Source: Pseudanabaena sp. CAN_BIN31
Lineage (GTDB): Bacteria > Cyanobacteriota > Cyanobacteriia > Pseudanabaenales > Pseudanabaenaceae
Direction of reading: 5' to 3'
Assembly: GCA_026785865.1 (NCBI GenBank)
Contig: JAJAZG010000296.1
Span: forward strand, 1-6,083
Length of the DNA: 6,083 nt
Shown here: positions 1 to 5,719 of the stretch, piece by piece
How positions within the stretch are numbered: position 1 is the first letter of the stretch
Layout: every line of letters begins with the position of its first letter
Notes under the pieces: generated by a model
What the model saw: only the letters and a program-made list of their open reading frames with translations
Databases searched by the model: none
What the model was told of the DNA's origin: nothing
Position numbers and translations under genes: made by a program

Positions 1-605
1 CCTTCAACTCTGAGCCATTTAACTGCAATGTAGTCGCGCAGCATCGGCATCGCCATTTCTGCGGGAAAGTTATCAATCAGTTCAAAAGGTATCGAGTAGC
101 TATACATCGTCAGCAATTTCAGCCATGTATGGCTAACACTTTTGTCGGTCAAATACTGTGACAATGGCTGATTACAAAAATCTTCTAGCTCGGCAAATCT
201 GGTTTCCATCCATAAGCCAACGGAACTAGCATGGATCATATCGAATTTAAAGTATTCAATCAGCCGTTGCAGTCCTCGATAATTGCGATCAATCGTTGAT
301 CCTGACAAAATACGATCGCCATTTTTGGGGTACAAAGCAGAACCAACCCTGACAGGTTTTAGTTCTACTTCTAGTTCTTCCATGAGCGCGATAAAACTAT
401 GAAATACGGTCGGAAATTCTAGTACTCCACATTCCAACAGGCGATCGCAATCAGATTGATTGGGCTGCACATTTTTGTTTAACGTGCGAATATGTCCTCC
501 CAGCATAGGTTGCTGTTCAAACACGGTGACATGATGCTTTTGCTTGTCAAGTAGATAAGCCGTAGCCATACCACTAGCACCGCCACCGATAACTGCAATT
601 CTCAT
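1..605 (-). CDS. FAD/NAD(P)-binding oxidoreductase, N-terminal part (runs off the left edge)
   Basis: This reading frame is open from the ATG at 605-603 to the window edge, so only the first 201 codons are visible and the C-terminus is missing. The protein begins MRIAVIGGGASGMATAYLL, a classic dinucleotide-binding beta-alpha-beta fold with G7-x-G9-x-x-G12. It has an acidic residue at the end of the second strand (VFE, E30) and the following GG (36-37) typical of FAD-dependent amine-oxidase-like flavoproteins. The rest of the visible part is not diagnostic, so substrate and reaction are unknown. It resembles the 'predicted NAD/FAD-binding protein' group (COG2907-like), judged from memory. The start is well supported: AGGAG lies 7 nt upstream, inside the last codons of the preceding gene. 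The gap to that gene is only 2 bp, so the two are almost certainly one transcript and probably translationally coupled. One HIP1 octamer (441-448) lies inside the gene. Confidence 0.85.
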   Translation of the reverse strand, partial: MRIAVIGGGASGMATAYLLDKQKHHVTVFEQQPMLGGHIRTLNKNVQPNQSDCDRLLECGVLEFPTVFHSFIALMEELEVELKPVRVGSALYPKNGDRILSGSTIDRNYRGLQRLIEYFKFDMIHASSVGLWMETRFAELEDFCNQPLSQYLTDKSVSHTWLKLLTMYSYSIPFELIDNFPAEMAMPMLRDYIAVKWLRVE

Positions 606-607
606 AA

Positions 608-2141
608 TTAGACTCCTAAAAGAACATCACCAGATAATCGTTGGTAAAGGAGTGTTCCTGTCCAAAATGTGGGTGCAAAGCCTGGGTAGCCAGATGAGGC
701 ATTGCAGAAATAGAAATGATTGAGAGAAGTTTCGTGATTTAACCTGCCTAGACCCATATTGCGCGGCGTGAGACTAGAACCGTAGGAATTACCATTGGGA
801 CACCAGCAAAAGCGCTCATTAGTCGTGGGGCTGCCTGTAACATGGAAAACCATATGCTCTCTAAAATTAGGCACATAATGTTTTTCGACTACATCAAGAA
901 TAGAATCAAAAATTTCTTGCTTCTTTTTGTTATAAGCCTTGCGATCGCCTTCCAATAACTTCTGAAAATAGCCATAATTTGCCACGGTTAAAAATTCGAC
1001 AATTTGGCAATCTTCAGGACAATCTCGACTCGCATCCGTCAATAAAGTGGGCGTAGTAATCGCAAAGCTCGGATTAGAAAAATCGTGGCGATCGTACATT
1101 TGAGCAAAGGATTCATTTAGATCCTCATGCCCTGAATGGAAGAGATTCCAATTACCAAATCCATAATCTCGCATATCCAGATCCTTGACTACACAATAGA
1201 CCATGTAGTTAGAGGGAGAATACTCGTAATCAAGTTTTTGGCGTACTTTTTTCGAGAATTTCGACAAGCCAATCATTTTGGCGGCTTTCTTAGGATCAAT
1301 GTTACAAATTACGGTTTCGCCTGTAAATTCATCGGTTTGATGGGTGAGTAAGTTCATTGCCTCCACTCCCGTCACCGTGGAGTCTGTAACTTTAAAATTT
1401 GTGACCTCATGGTTCAGTAATACTTTTCCTCCATTAGATTCAATTACTTTTACCAAAGAGTTAATTACACTCTCAAAATGCTGCGTGGGATAAAAAGCTC
1501 CTGCTTGATAGCCCCTAAACAGAATAACCCAAGCATAAAAAGAGAGTTGATTAGGCGGGAGCAAAAAGTCTGCCCATTGCAAAGCTATTAGAGTTTGGGC
1601 AGCTTGCGGCAATTGGAACTTATCAAATACATCCTGAAGTGTGCTGTTGAGATATTGGACAGCACAAACTGCTTCACCTGCATGTTTCAGCAATTCTATG
1701 GGTTTAACTGGCGGGGAAAGTCTTTTCAAGCCTTCGCCAGTTTTCTCAACTTCATTTACAAAACGACGGAAGCGATCGCTATGCTCAGGAAACAATGCCG
1801 ACAAGCGTTGAATTAATTCTTCTGGATCTGAGGGGATATCTAATGAATATCCCTCCATTCGCATATGGTCAAAACCTTTTGGGTCATACCGTTCAAAGGT
1901 AACTTCCTGATCTAAGCCCAGCTTTTTTAATACCCGATTTACCGTTTGTCCTTCCACAATCCCAAACATAATGGAATTGGGCATTAAACGTATATTTTTT
2001 CGCCAGCGTGAACGTGTGACCAAAGCCACCTGCATGTTCATGGGCTTCGAGAACTTGCACAGTCTTTCCAGAGTTTGCCATTAAAGCTCCGAAAACCAAG
2101 GCAGATAGACCACTACCGACAATCAGATAATCTGGCTTCAT
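608..2141 (-). pseudogene. CrtISO / phytoene-desaturase-like FAD oxidoreductase, frameshifted
   Basis: Two overlapping minus-strand frames together make one flavoprotein of about 510 residues, a normal length for the carotenoid isomerase/phytoene desaturase/retinol saturase superfamily. The first frame starts at the ATG at 2141 (GGAG 9 nt upstream). It holds the FAD-binding N-terminus (YLIVGSGLSALVFGAL, G9-x-G11, E32 in VLEAHEHAGG) and reads sensibly to about residue 63 (NAQFHYVWDCG). It then runs into an unrelated tail and stops at 1893. The sequence resumes one frame over, from about 1954 (EGQTVNRVLKKLGLDQ), and continues uninterrupted to the TAA at 610-608, ending with the flavoprotein-like segment FYFCNASSGYPGFAPTFWTG. 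The switch needs either 2 bases restored or 1 base skipped near 1950-1958. It could be a real mutation, a sequencing or assembly error, or (less likely) programmed +1 frameshifting. An ATG at 2041 opens the second frame, but a product from there would lack the nucleotide-binding motif. The substrate is unknown; a polyene or isoprenoid is plausible given divergent idi. Confidence 0.8.
613..617 (-). promoter_or_regulatory. Shine-Dalgarno site for the 605 gene, embedded in the upstream gene
   Basis: AGGAG on the minus strand (617 to 613) sits 7 nt before the ATG at 605-603. It overlaps the last sense codons of the CrtISO-like gene, whose TAA stop is at 610-608. The arrangement is typical of coupled translation inside an operon and fixes the start of the downstream gene. 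Confidence 0.75.
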
Positions 2142-2150
2142 GTGAAAATG

Positions 2151-2154
2151 CTCC
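2151..2154 (-). promoter_or_regulatory. Shine-Dalgarno site for the CrtISO-like gene
   Basis: GGAG on the minus strand (2154 to 2151) lies 9 nt upstream of the ATG at 2141-2139. It supports that codon, rather than the ATG at 2041, as the true start of the frameshifted flavoprotein gene. The encoded N-terminal FAD-binding motif agrees. Confidence 0.6.
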
Positions 2155-2242
2155 GATGATTACTGTAAAAAAATTTTTGCTATAAACTCAGTACTGTTTC
2201 TGTGTATTTCGGTGAACAAAACTAGGTAATATTTTATAAGTC

Positions 2243-2270
2243 TTGTGAATCGAGGCTTTTAAGATATTAT
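2243..2270 (+). promoter_or_regulatory. Candidate sigma70-type promoter for idi
   Basis: TTGTGA (2243-2248) and TATTAT (2265-2270) are separated by 16 nt and match bacterial -35 and -10 consensus elements 4/6 and 5/6. Transcription would start near 2277, giving a leader of only about 8 nt before the idi ATG at 2285. No Shine-Dalgarno sequence is visible before that ATG, which fits a very short leader. The region is very AT-rich, so chance matches are likely. I found no equally good promoter for the minus-strand operon in 2142-2284. Confidence 0.4.
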
Positions 2271-2284
2271 TTTTTATAAACATC

Positions 2285-2848
2285 ATGATCGTAACATTAG
2301 AATTAATTGAGAAATCAGAAGAAAAAATTAAGAAGCTAGAAGAAAAAGTTATTTTAGTAGATACAAGCGATCGCCAGATTGGAGTTGCTGAAAAACTACA
2401 AGCACACCGTGATGGCTCACTGCATCGTGCTTTTTCAATCTTTGTGCTGAACTCTCAAGGACAACTGCTTTTACAAAAACGTGCTAAGCATAAGTACCAC
2501 TCAGGTGGACTTTGGACAAATACCTGTTGTAGTCATCCTCGCGATGCAGAAACAACCGTGCTAGCCGCCCATCGCCGCCTTCAAGAAGAAATGGGCTTTG
2601 ATTGTGAATTGCGTGAAATCTTTAGTTTTATATATCAAGCCTCGCTAGATAATGACTTGACCGAGTATGAGTTCGATCATGTATTTTTGGGATATAGCGA
2701 TCGCCAGCCGATTCTCAATCCTGAAGAAGCCGAAGATTGGAAATGGATAGATTTAAAAACCTTGCAAATCGATATTAAACAACATCCCGAAATTTATACC
2801 TATTGGCTACGCGATTGCTGCGATCGCTTCATCGCTGAGCTAGGATAA
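2285..2848 (+). CDS. idi: Isopentenyl-diphosphate delta-isomerase, type I
   Basis: This 187-residue Nudix-fold enzyme interconverts isopentenyl and dimethylallyl diphosphate in the cytosol, supplying both C5 units for carotenoids, phytol and quinone tails. Alignment by eye to the E. coli enzyme (182 aa) finds the key residues. Metal ligands are H41 (AHRDG), H47 (SLHRAF), H84, E127 and E129. The catalytic cysteine is C82 in WTNTCCSHP, and the catalytic glutamate is E129 in EYEFDHVF. Y117 and W174 probably correspond to the active-site Tyr and Trp. The degenerate Nudix helix is RRLQEEMGF (97-105). About 20 extra lysine/glutamate-rich residues precede the conserved core. No other ATG lies near the start, so 2285 is the best choice although no Shine-Dalgarno is visible. 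Well-studied cyanobacteria such as Synechocystis use the unrelated FMN-dependent type II enzyme, so type I here is notable. Three HIP1 octamers (2367, 2697, 2820) suggest long residence in a cyanobacterial genome. Confidence 0.93.
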   Translation: MIVTLELIEKSEEKIKKLEEKVILVDTSDRQIGVAEKLQAHRDGSLHRAFSIFVLNSQGQLLLQKRAKHKYHSGGLWTNTCCSHPRDAETTVLAAHRRLQEEMGFDCELREIFSFIYQASLDNDLTEYEFDHVFLGYSDRQPILNPEEAEDWKWIDLKTLQIDIKQHPEIYTYWLRDCCDRFIAELG

Positions 2849-2880
2849 ATATAAACAATCTTTTGGGTTATTTATATTTA
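2846..2880 (+). repeat. AU-only inverted repeat between idi and the 2TM gene
   Basis: TAAATATAAA (2846-2855) and its exact reverse complement TTTATATTTA (2871-2880) flank a 15-nt spacer. In RNA this would form a 10-bp stem of A-U pairs only. It begins at the idi stop codon and ends just before the GGAG of the next gene. No U-run follows, so it does not look like an intrinsic terminator. It could be an intercistronic hairpin affecting mRNA stability or access to the ribosome site. It may also be chance in AT-rich DNA. Confidence 0.5.
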
Positions 2881-2881
2881 T

Positions 2882-2885
2882 GGAG
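2882..2885 (+). promoter_or_regulatory. Shine-Dalgarno site deciding the start of the 2TM gene
   Basis: GGAG (2882-2885) lies 6 nt before the ATG at 2892. The in-frame ATG at 2880 overlaps this site and has only AT-rich sequence upstream. The spacing therefore favours 2892 as the true start, giving a 160-residue protein instead of 164. Confidence 0.6.
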
Positions 2886-2891
2886 AAAACT

Positions 2892-3374
2892 ATGGATACT
2901 TATTCAGAAGAGCAAGTCGATCAGATTCTTCGATATGCACTTGCCAAGAGAACAAATGGTCAAAATCTGACTAAACAGCAAGTATATGAGATCGCTTCAG
3001 ATATGGGTATCAGTCAAGCTGATTTCTTAGCATCTGTGCAGGAATGGCAATCAACCCAAGCCGTTGACAAAGAAAAATTAGCGTTTGACAAATATAAAAA
3101 GAAATCCTTTCAATCGAGTTTATTGAAATATGCGATCGTTAATTCTTTTTTCGTTGCCTTTAATCTATCTACCTCTGGCGAAATTGGCTGGGCGATCTAT
3201 CCACTATTATTTTGGGGATTGGGTGTAGCTCTAGACGCATGGGTTACATATCAAACCGAAAGCGATGAATATGAAAAACAATTTCAAAAATGGCTTCGCA
3301 AACAAAAGCGCGATCAACTTACGGCTCAAATCACGGGCAAATTAACCACCAGTCTCGAAGAATGGTTGAAATAG
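2892..3374 (+). CDS. Small 2TM-domain membrane protein of unknown function
   Basis: The protein has 160 residues from the ATG preferred here (164 if the ATG at 2880 is used). The N-terminal part (about 3-52, YSEEQVDQILRYALAKR through VQEW) looks like a compact helical domain with a helix-turn-helix flavour. A charged lysine-rich stretch (57-71) follows. Two hydrophobic segments, about 75-94 (LLKYAIVNSFFVAFNL) and 99-119 (GWAIYPLLFWGLGVALDAWV), are separated by a short polar turn. They match the pattern of the 2TM domain family (PF13239-like), recognised from memory. A charged C-terminal tail (120-160) ends in EEWLK. Both termini probably face the cytoplasm. The biochemical role of this family is unknown. 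The gene is co-directional with idi and 43 bp downstream, so the two may share a transcript. That alone does not show a role in isoprenoid synthesis. Confidence 0.8.
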   Translation: MDTYSEEQVDQILRYALAKRTNGQNLTKQQVYEIASDMGISQADFLASVQEWQSTQAVDKEKLAFDKYKKKSFQSSLLKYAIVNSFFVAFNLSTSGEIGWAIYPLLFWGLGVALDAWVTYQTESDEYEKQFQKWLRKQKRDQLTAQITGKLTTSLEEWLK

Positions 3375-3405
3375 CTCGTCAAAACTATGGCGATCGCTAT
3401 TGATT

Positions 3406-4434
3406 CTATTTCTGTAGAAATGATTCAACTACTTTGACATTCTCAGAACTACCGATAATCAGAGGTGTGCGACTATGCAGTTTTTCAGGAATAACATCAA
3501 GAATTTCCTGAGTTCCCGTAGTTGCGCGACCACCTGCTTGCTCGATCAGAAATGCCAAAGGCGCAGACTCATAAAGCAAGCGCAATTTACCATCCTCATG
3601 ACCGACCATACCTGGATAGAGGAACACGCCACCTTGAAAAAGAATCCGATGGATATCTGCAACTAGCGCCCCTGAATAACGCGCTGTATTTCCTTTTTGG
3701 CGATGAACATATCGCACATATTCACGCATTGGCTCTTCCCATTGCCAGAAGTTGCCTTCGTTCACACTATAAATAGAACCTTTAGCGGGAATATGAATAT
3801 GCTCTTGAAAGAGAATGAATTCACCAATACTAGGATCGAGAGTAAAGGCATGAACGCCATTTCCTAGCGAATAGACTAGCATTGTGCTTGTGCCATAGAG
3901 GATGTAGCCGGCACCAATTTGCTTGCGCCCTGACTGTAATAAGTCTAGAGCTTCTCTAGATTCATCATTTCCTTCTTGTTGACGAATTGAGAAAATGGAA
4001 CCGATCGCTAAATTTACGTCAATATTGCTAGACCCATCAATCGGATCGTAGAGCAAAGTATAACGACCAATGGGACAATTCTCTGGAATGTAATAGGGCT
4101 TTTCCATCTCTTCGGAAGCAAGGCGACAAACTAAGCCACTCTGCTCGAAGGCGCGGAGGAAGACACGATTAGCGTAGCGATCCATATTTTTCACCGCTTC
4201 ACCTTGGACATTTACCTCACCTGTTACGCCGAGCACATTTTCGACTAAACCTGCGCGGCTAAGGTGGCGGGCGATCGTTTTACCTGCTAAACCAATTCGC
4301 CCCATTAGTGCGCTCAAGTCGTAAGCCTCACCAGAAAATGTCCCAAACTGTGAAAGAACATGCTGTGAGAGCGTCATAAAATCTCGGTCAAGAACGATCT
4401 CATCGGCGGGATTGAGTCTGGTAGAATCAGTCAT
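3406..4434 (-). CDS. fbp: Fructose-1,6-bisphosphatase, class I
   Basis: This 342-residue enzyme hydrolyses fructose 1,6-bisphosphate to fructose 6-phosphate in the cytosol, in gluconeogenesis and possibly the Calvin cycle. The full set of family motifs is present. Metal ligands are E108/E109 (SEEME), the DPIDGSSN signature (130-137, with D130 and D133), and E289 in KLRLLYE (283-289). Substrate-binding residues are N225 (NEGN), R252/Y253 (ARYSGALVADIHR), Y273 (FLYP) and K283. The region after residue 150, where the plastid enzyme carries its thioredoxin-regulated cysteine loop, has no cysteine. The only cysteines are C103 and C120, so plastid-type redox control is not expected. Cyanobacteria usually also carry the class II (GlpX-type) FBP/SBPase, so this is probably the secondary or gluconeogenic enzyme. 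The ATG start matches the expected N-terminus and has a weak AAGG 11-12 nt upstream. The gene converges on the 2TM gene with 31 bp between stops. A HIP1 octamer (3390-3397) lies in that gap. Confidence 0.96.
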   Translation of the reverse strand: MTDSTRLNPADEIVLDRDFMTLSQHVLSQFGTFSGEAYDLSALMGRIGLAGKTIARHLSRAGLVENVLGVTGEVNVQGEAVKNMDRYANRVFLRAFEQSGLVCRLASEEMEKPYYIPENCPIGRYTLLYDPIDGSSNIDVNLAIGSIFSIRQQEGNDESREALDLLQSGRKQIGAGYILYGTSTMLVYSLGNGVHAFTLDPSIGEFILFQEHIHIPAKGSIYSVNEGNFWQWEEPMREYVRYVHRQKGNTARYSGALVADIHRILFQGGVFLYPGMVGHEDGKLRLLYESAPLAFLIEQAGGRATTGTQEILDVIPEKLHSRTPLIIGSSENVKVVESFLQK

Positions 4435-4468
4435 GGCTGCAATTACCTTAATTCTTGTTTATTTTTCT

Positions 4469-4499
4469 ATTATCAGCTTAATTCATCGCATTGTGTCAA
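4469..4499 (-). promoter_or_regulatory. Candidate sigma70-type promoter for fbp
   Basis: On the minus strand a perfect TTGACA (4499 to 4494) is followed after 19 nt by GATAAT (4474 to 4469), 5 of 6 matches to the -10 consensus. The spacer is longer than the optimal 17. Predicted transcription start is near 4462, leaving a leader of about 27 nt before the fbp ATG at 4434. The perfect -35 box makes this the most convincing promoter candidate in the window. Confidence 0.5.
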
Positions 4500-4507
4500 T
4501 TTAGAAT
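4478..4507 (+). promoter_or_regulatory. Weak candidate promoter for the PP2C gene
   Basis: TAGAAT (4502-4507) resembles a -10 box, with the poor -35-like TTAATT (4478-4483) 18 nt upstream. It would give a leader of about 10 nt before the ATG at 4524. A better-looking pair, TTGTGT (4491-4496) and TAAAAT (4514-4519), would place the start site at or beyond the ATG. It is therefore less credible for this gene unless translation starts further downstream. No Shine-Dalgarno is visible. Confidence 0.25.
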
Positions 4508-4523
4508 AATACTTAAAATAATT

Positions 4524-5678
4524 ATGAGCATCTGTCCTAGCTGTAAAGTCGAAAACCCTGATAGCTATCAATTCTGTCAATTTTGTGGCAGCAAAATATC
4601 TATTGAAATCCCTACAAATACTTCTCCAGATATCACTTTAAATATTCTTGGCGATGAAGCAATGGAACCTTCTGCTGCGATCACACAGCCTTCAAATTTA
4701 GAGGGTATGTTAGAAGAGATAAAAATTCAGGTGGAAGACTTAGCATCTTCTCAAGTAGCAAGTGAGGCAGAGATATCACCGCAGGAATTAGCCCTAGAAT
4801 CAAATTCTGAAGATTTTTTGGATGTCAATCTAGAAATGCCGATGGTAATATCTTCCATAAAGCACTTACAGGCTATAAGCTATGCTGCCAAAACTGATGT
4901 GGGGGTGCAACGCGATCGCAATGAGGATGATTTTGTGGCGATTTTCCAAACTCGCAGCATTGATGGAAAAAGCCAAATCAGCGATCGCAGTCATCGCGGG
5001 TTATTTGTGTTGTGCGATGGCATGGGCGGACATGACGGCGGTGAAGTTGCGAGTGCGATCGCCGTTAATTCGATTACGGATCAGTTTCGTCCATTTTGGA
5101 TTGATACTTTACCAGGTGAAAAGAAGCTAAATGAGATTATTATTAATGCAAATCAGGAAATTTTTGCTAAGAATGAAACCGAGCAACGGCAGTCCCTTGG
5201 CAGAATGGGAACAACTCTGGTAATGCTGTCAATCCACGATCTAGATGTGGTAATCGCTCATGTCGGTGATAGCCGAATTTATAAAGTGACGAATAATTTA
5301 GAGTCAAAATTAGAACAGATAACTCGCGATCATGAAGTTCTTAATCAATTGCTCGATCTTGGTATAGAGCTTGAAGTTGCGCTGTCTAGACCTGATATCC
5401 ATCAACTAACTCAGGCATTAGGTCCTAATCCTAGCGATCGCGTAGATCCTGCGATTCAGTTTTTTGCGCTGACTGAGCCAACTTTATTTTTATTATGTTC
5501 TGATGGTTTGTGTGATAACGATGCGATCGAGGAGAACTGGCAGACGCATCTATTACCGATTTTAAATAAGGAAATAGATGTGCAAACTGGTTTAGATAAT
5601 TTGATTGAGTTAGGGGATAGCGTCAATGGTCACGACAATCTCACTGCGATCCTAGTTTTATGTGAGCTTGTTTCTTGA
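4524..5678 (+). CDS. PP2C-family Ser/Thr protein phosphatase with N-terminal zinc ribbon
   Basis: This 384-residue soluble protein has three parts. Residues 1-25 form a small zinc ribbon, with C4-x2-C7 and C18-x2-C21 (CPSCKVENPDSYQFCQFCG). Residues about 30-112 are an acidic, Ser/Glu-rich linker, probably disordered. Residues about 115-382 are a PP2C (PPM) phosphatase domain that removes phosphate from Ser/Thr residues using two Mn/Mg ions. Expected PP2C motifs are present: RDRNEDDF (130-137), DGMGGHDGGEVAS (165-177, D165 metal ligand), GTTLV (229-233), AHVGDSRIY (245-253), TRDHE (268-272), LTQALG (295-300), SDGLCD (326-331, D327) and GHDNLTA (369-375, D371). All core metal-binding aspartates appear intact, so it should be active. 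Extending upstream to a TTG at 4491 is possible, but the zinc ribbon starts immediately after the ATG at 4524, which is preferred. Partners are unknown; cyanobacterial PP2C enzymes counteract Hanks-type kinases or regulate P-II-like targets. No kinase gene is in the window. Confidence 0.92.
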   Translation: MSICPSCKVENPDSYQFCQFCGSKISIEIPTNTSPDITLNILGDEAMEPSAAITQPSNLEGMLEEIKIQVEDLASSQVASEAEISPQELALESNSEDFLDVNLEMPMVISSIKHLQAISYAAKTDVGVQRDRNEDDFVAIFQTRSIDGKSQISDRSHRGLFVLCDGMGGHDGGEVASAIAVNSITDQFRPFWIDTLPGEKKLNEIIINANQEIFAKNETEQRQSLGRMGTTLVMLSIHDLDVVIAHVGDSRIYKVTNNLESKLEQITRDHEVLNQLLDLGIELEVALSRPDIHQLTQALGPNPSDRVDPAIQFFALTEPTLFLLCSDGLCDNDAIEENWQTHLLPILNKEIDVQTGLDNLIELGDSVNGHDNLTAILVLCELVS

Positions 5679-5682
5679 CAGG

Positions 5683-5702
5683 CAAGGGGCTTAAGCCCCT
5701 TG
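5683..5702. terminator. Perfect palindrome, probable bidirectional terminator
   Basis: Two 8-nt arms, CAAGGGGC (5683-5690) and GCCCCTTG (5695-5702), flank TTAA and form a GC-rich hairpin. It begins 5 bp after the PP2C stop codon and ends 17 bp before the gcvT stop on the other strand. The position between convergent genes and the stem strength fit a shared terminator. The downstream U-tract is poor (UUUCU on the plus strand, none on the minus), so a dispersed palindromic repeat is an alternative. A second CCCCTTG (5708-5714) could pair with the left arm instead. Confidence 0.6.
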
Positions 5703-5719
5703 TTTCTCCCCTTGCTTCT

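Noticed and set aside
1136..1816. Short plus-strand open frames at 1136-1351 and 1595-1816
   Set aside because: Both lie antisense inside the flavoprotein gene, have no ribosome site and encode no recognisable protein.
1950..1960. Programmed +1 ribosomal frameshift in the CrtISO-like gene
   Set aside because: No known slippery motif, stop codon at the shift site or stimulatory structure is visible. A small deletion or sequence error is simpler.
2189..2203. LexA- or NtcA-like operator around CAGTACTG in the idi/flavoprotein intergenic region
   Set aside because: The half-sites do not fit the spacing of cyanobacterial LexA (AGTAC-N-GTTC type) or NtcA (GTA-N8-TAC), so it is probably a chance palindrome.
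3375..3405. Terminator between the 2TM gene and fbp
   Set aside because: The only symmetry is a HIP1 octamer with short imperfect flanks and no U-tract. HIP1 copies are everywhere in this window.
3475..3776. Plus-strand open frames at 3475-3666 and 3522-3776
   Set aside because: They are antisense to the well-supported fbp gene and encode low-complexity, unrecognisable products.
4491..4523. Upstream extension of the PP2C gene from a TTG at 4491
   Set aside because: The added residues (CQFRIILKII) match no family feature. The zinc ribbon begins right after the ATG at 4524, and the TTG overlaps promoter-like sequence.
4882..5130. Plus-strand open frame at 4882-5130
   Set aside because: It is an out-of-frame shadow of the PP2C coding sequence.
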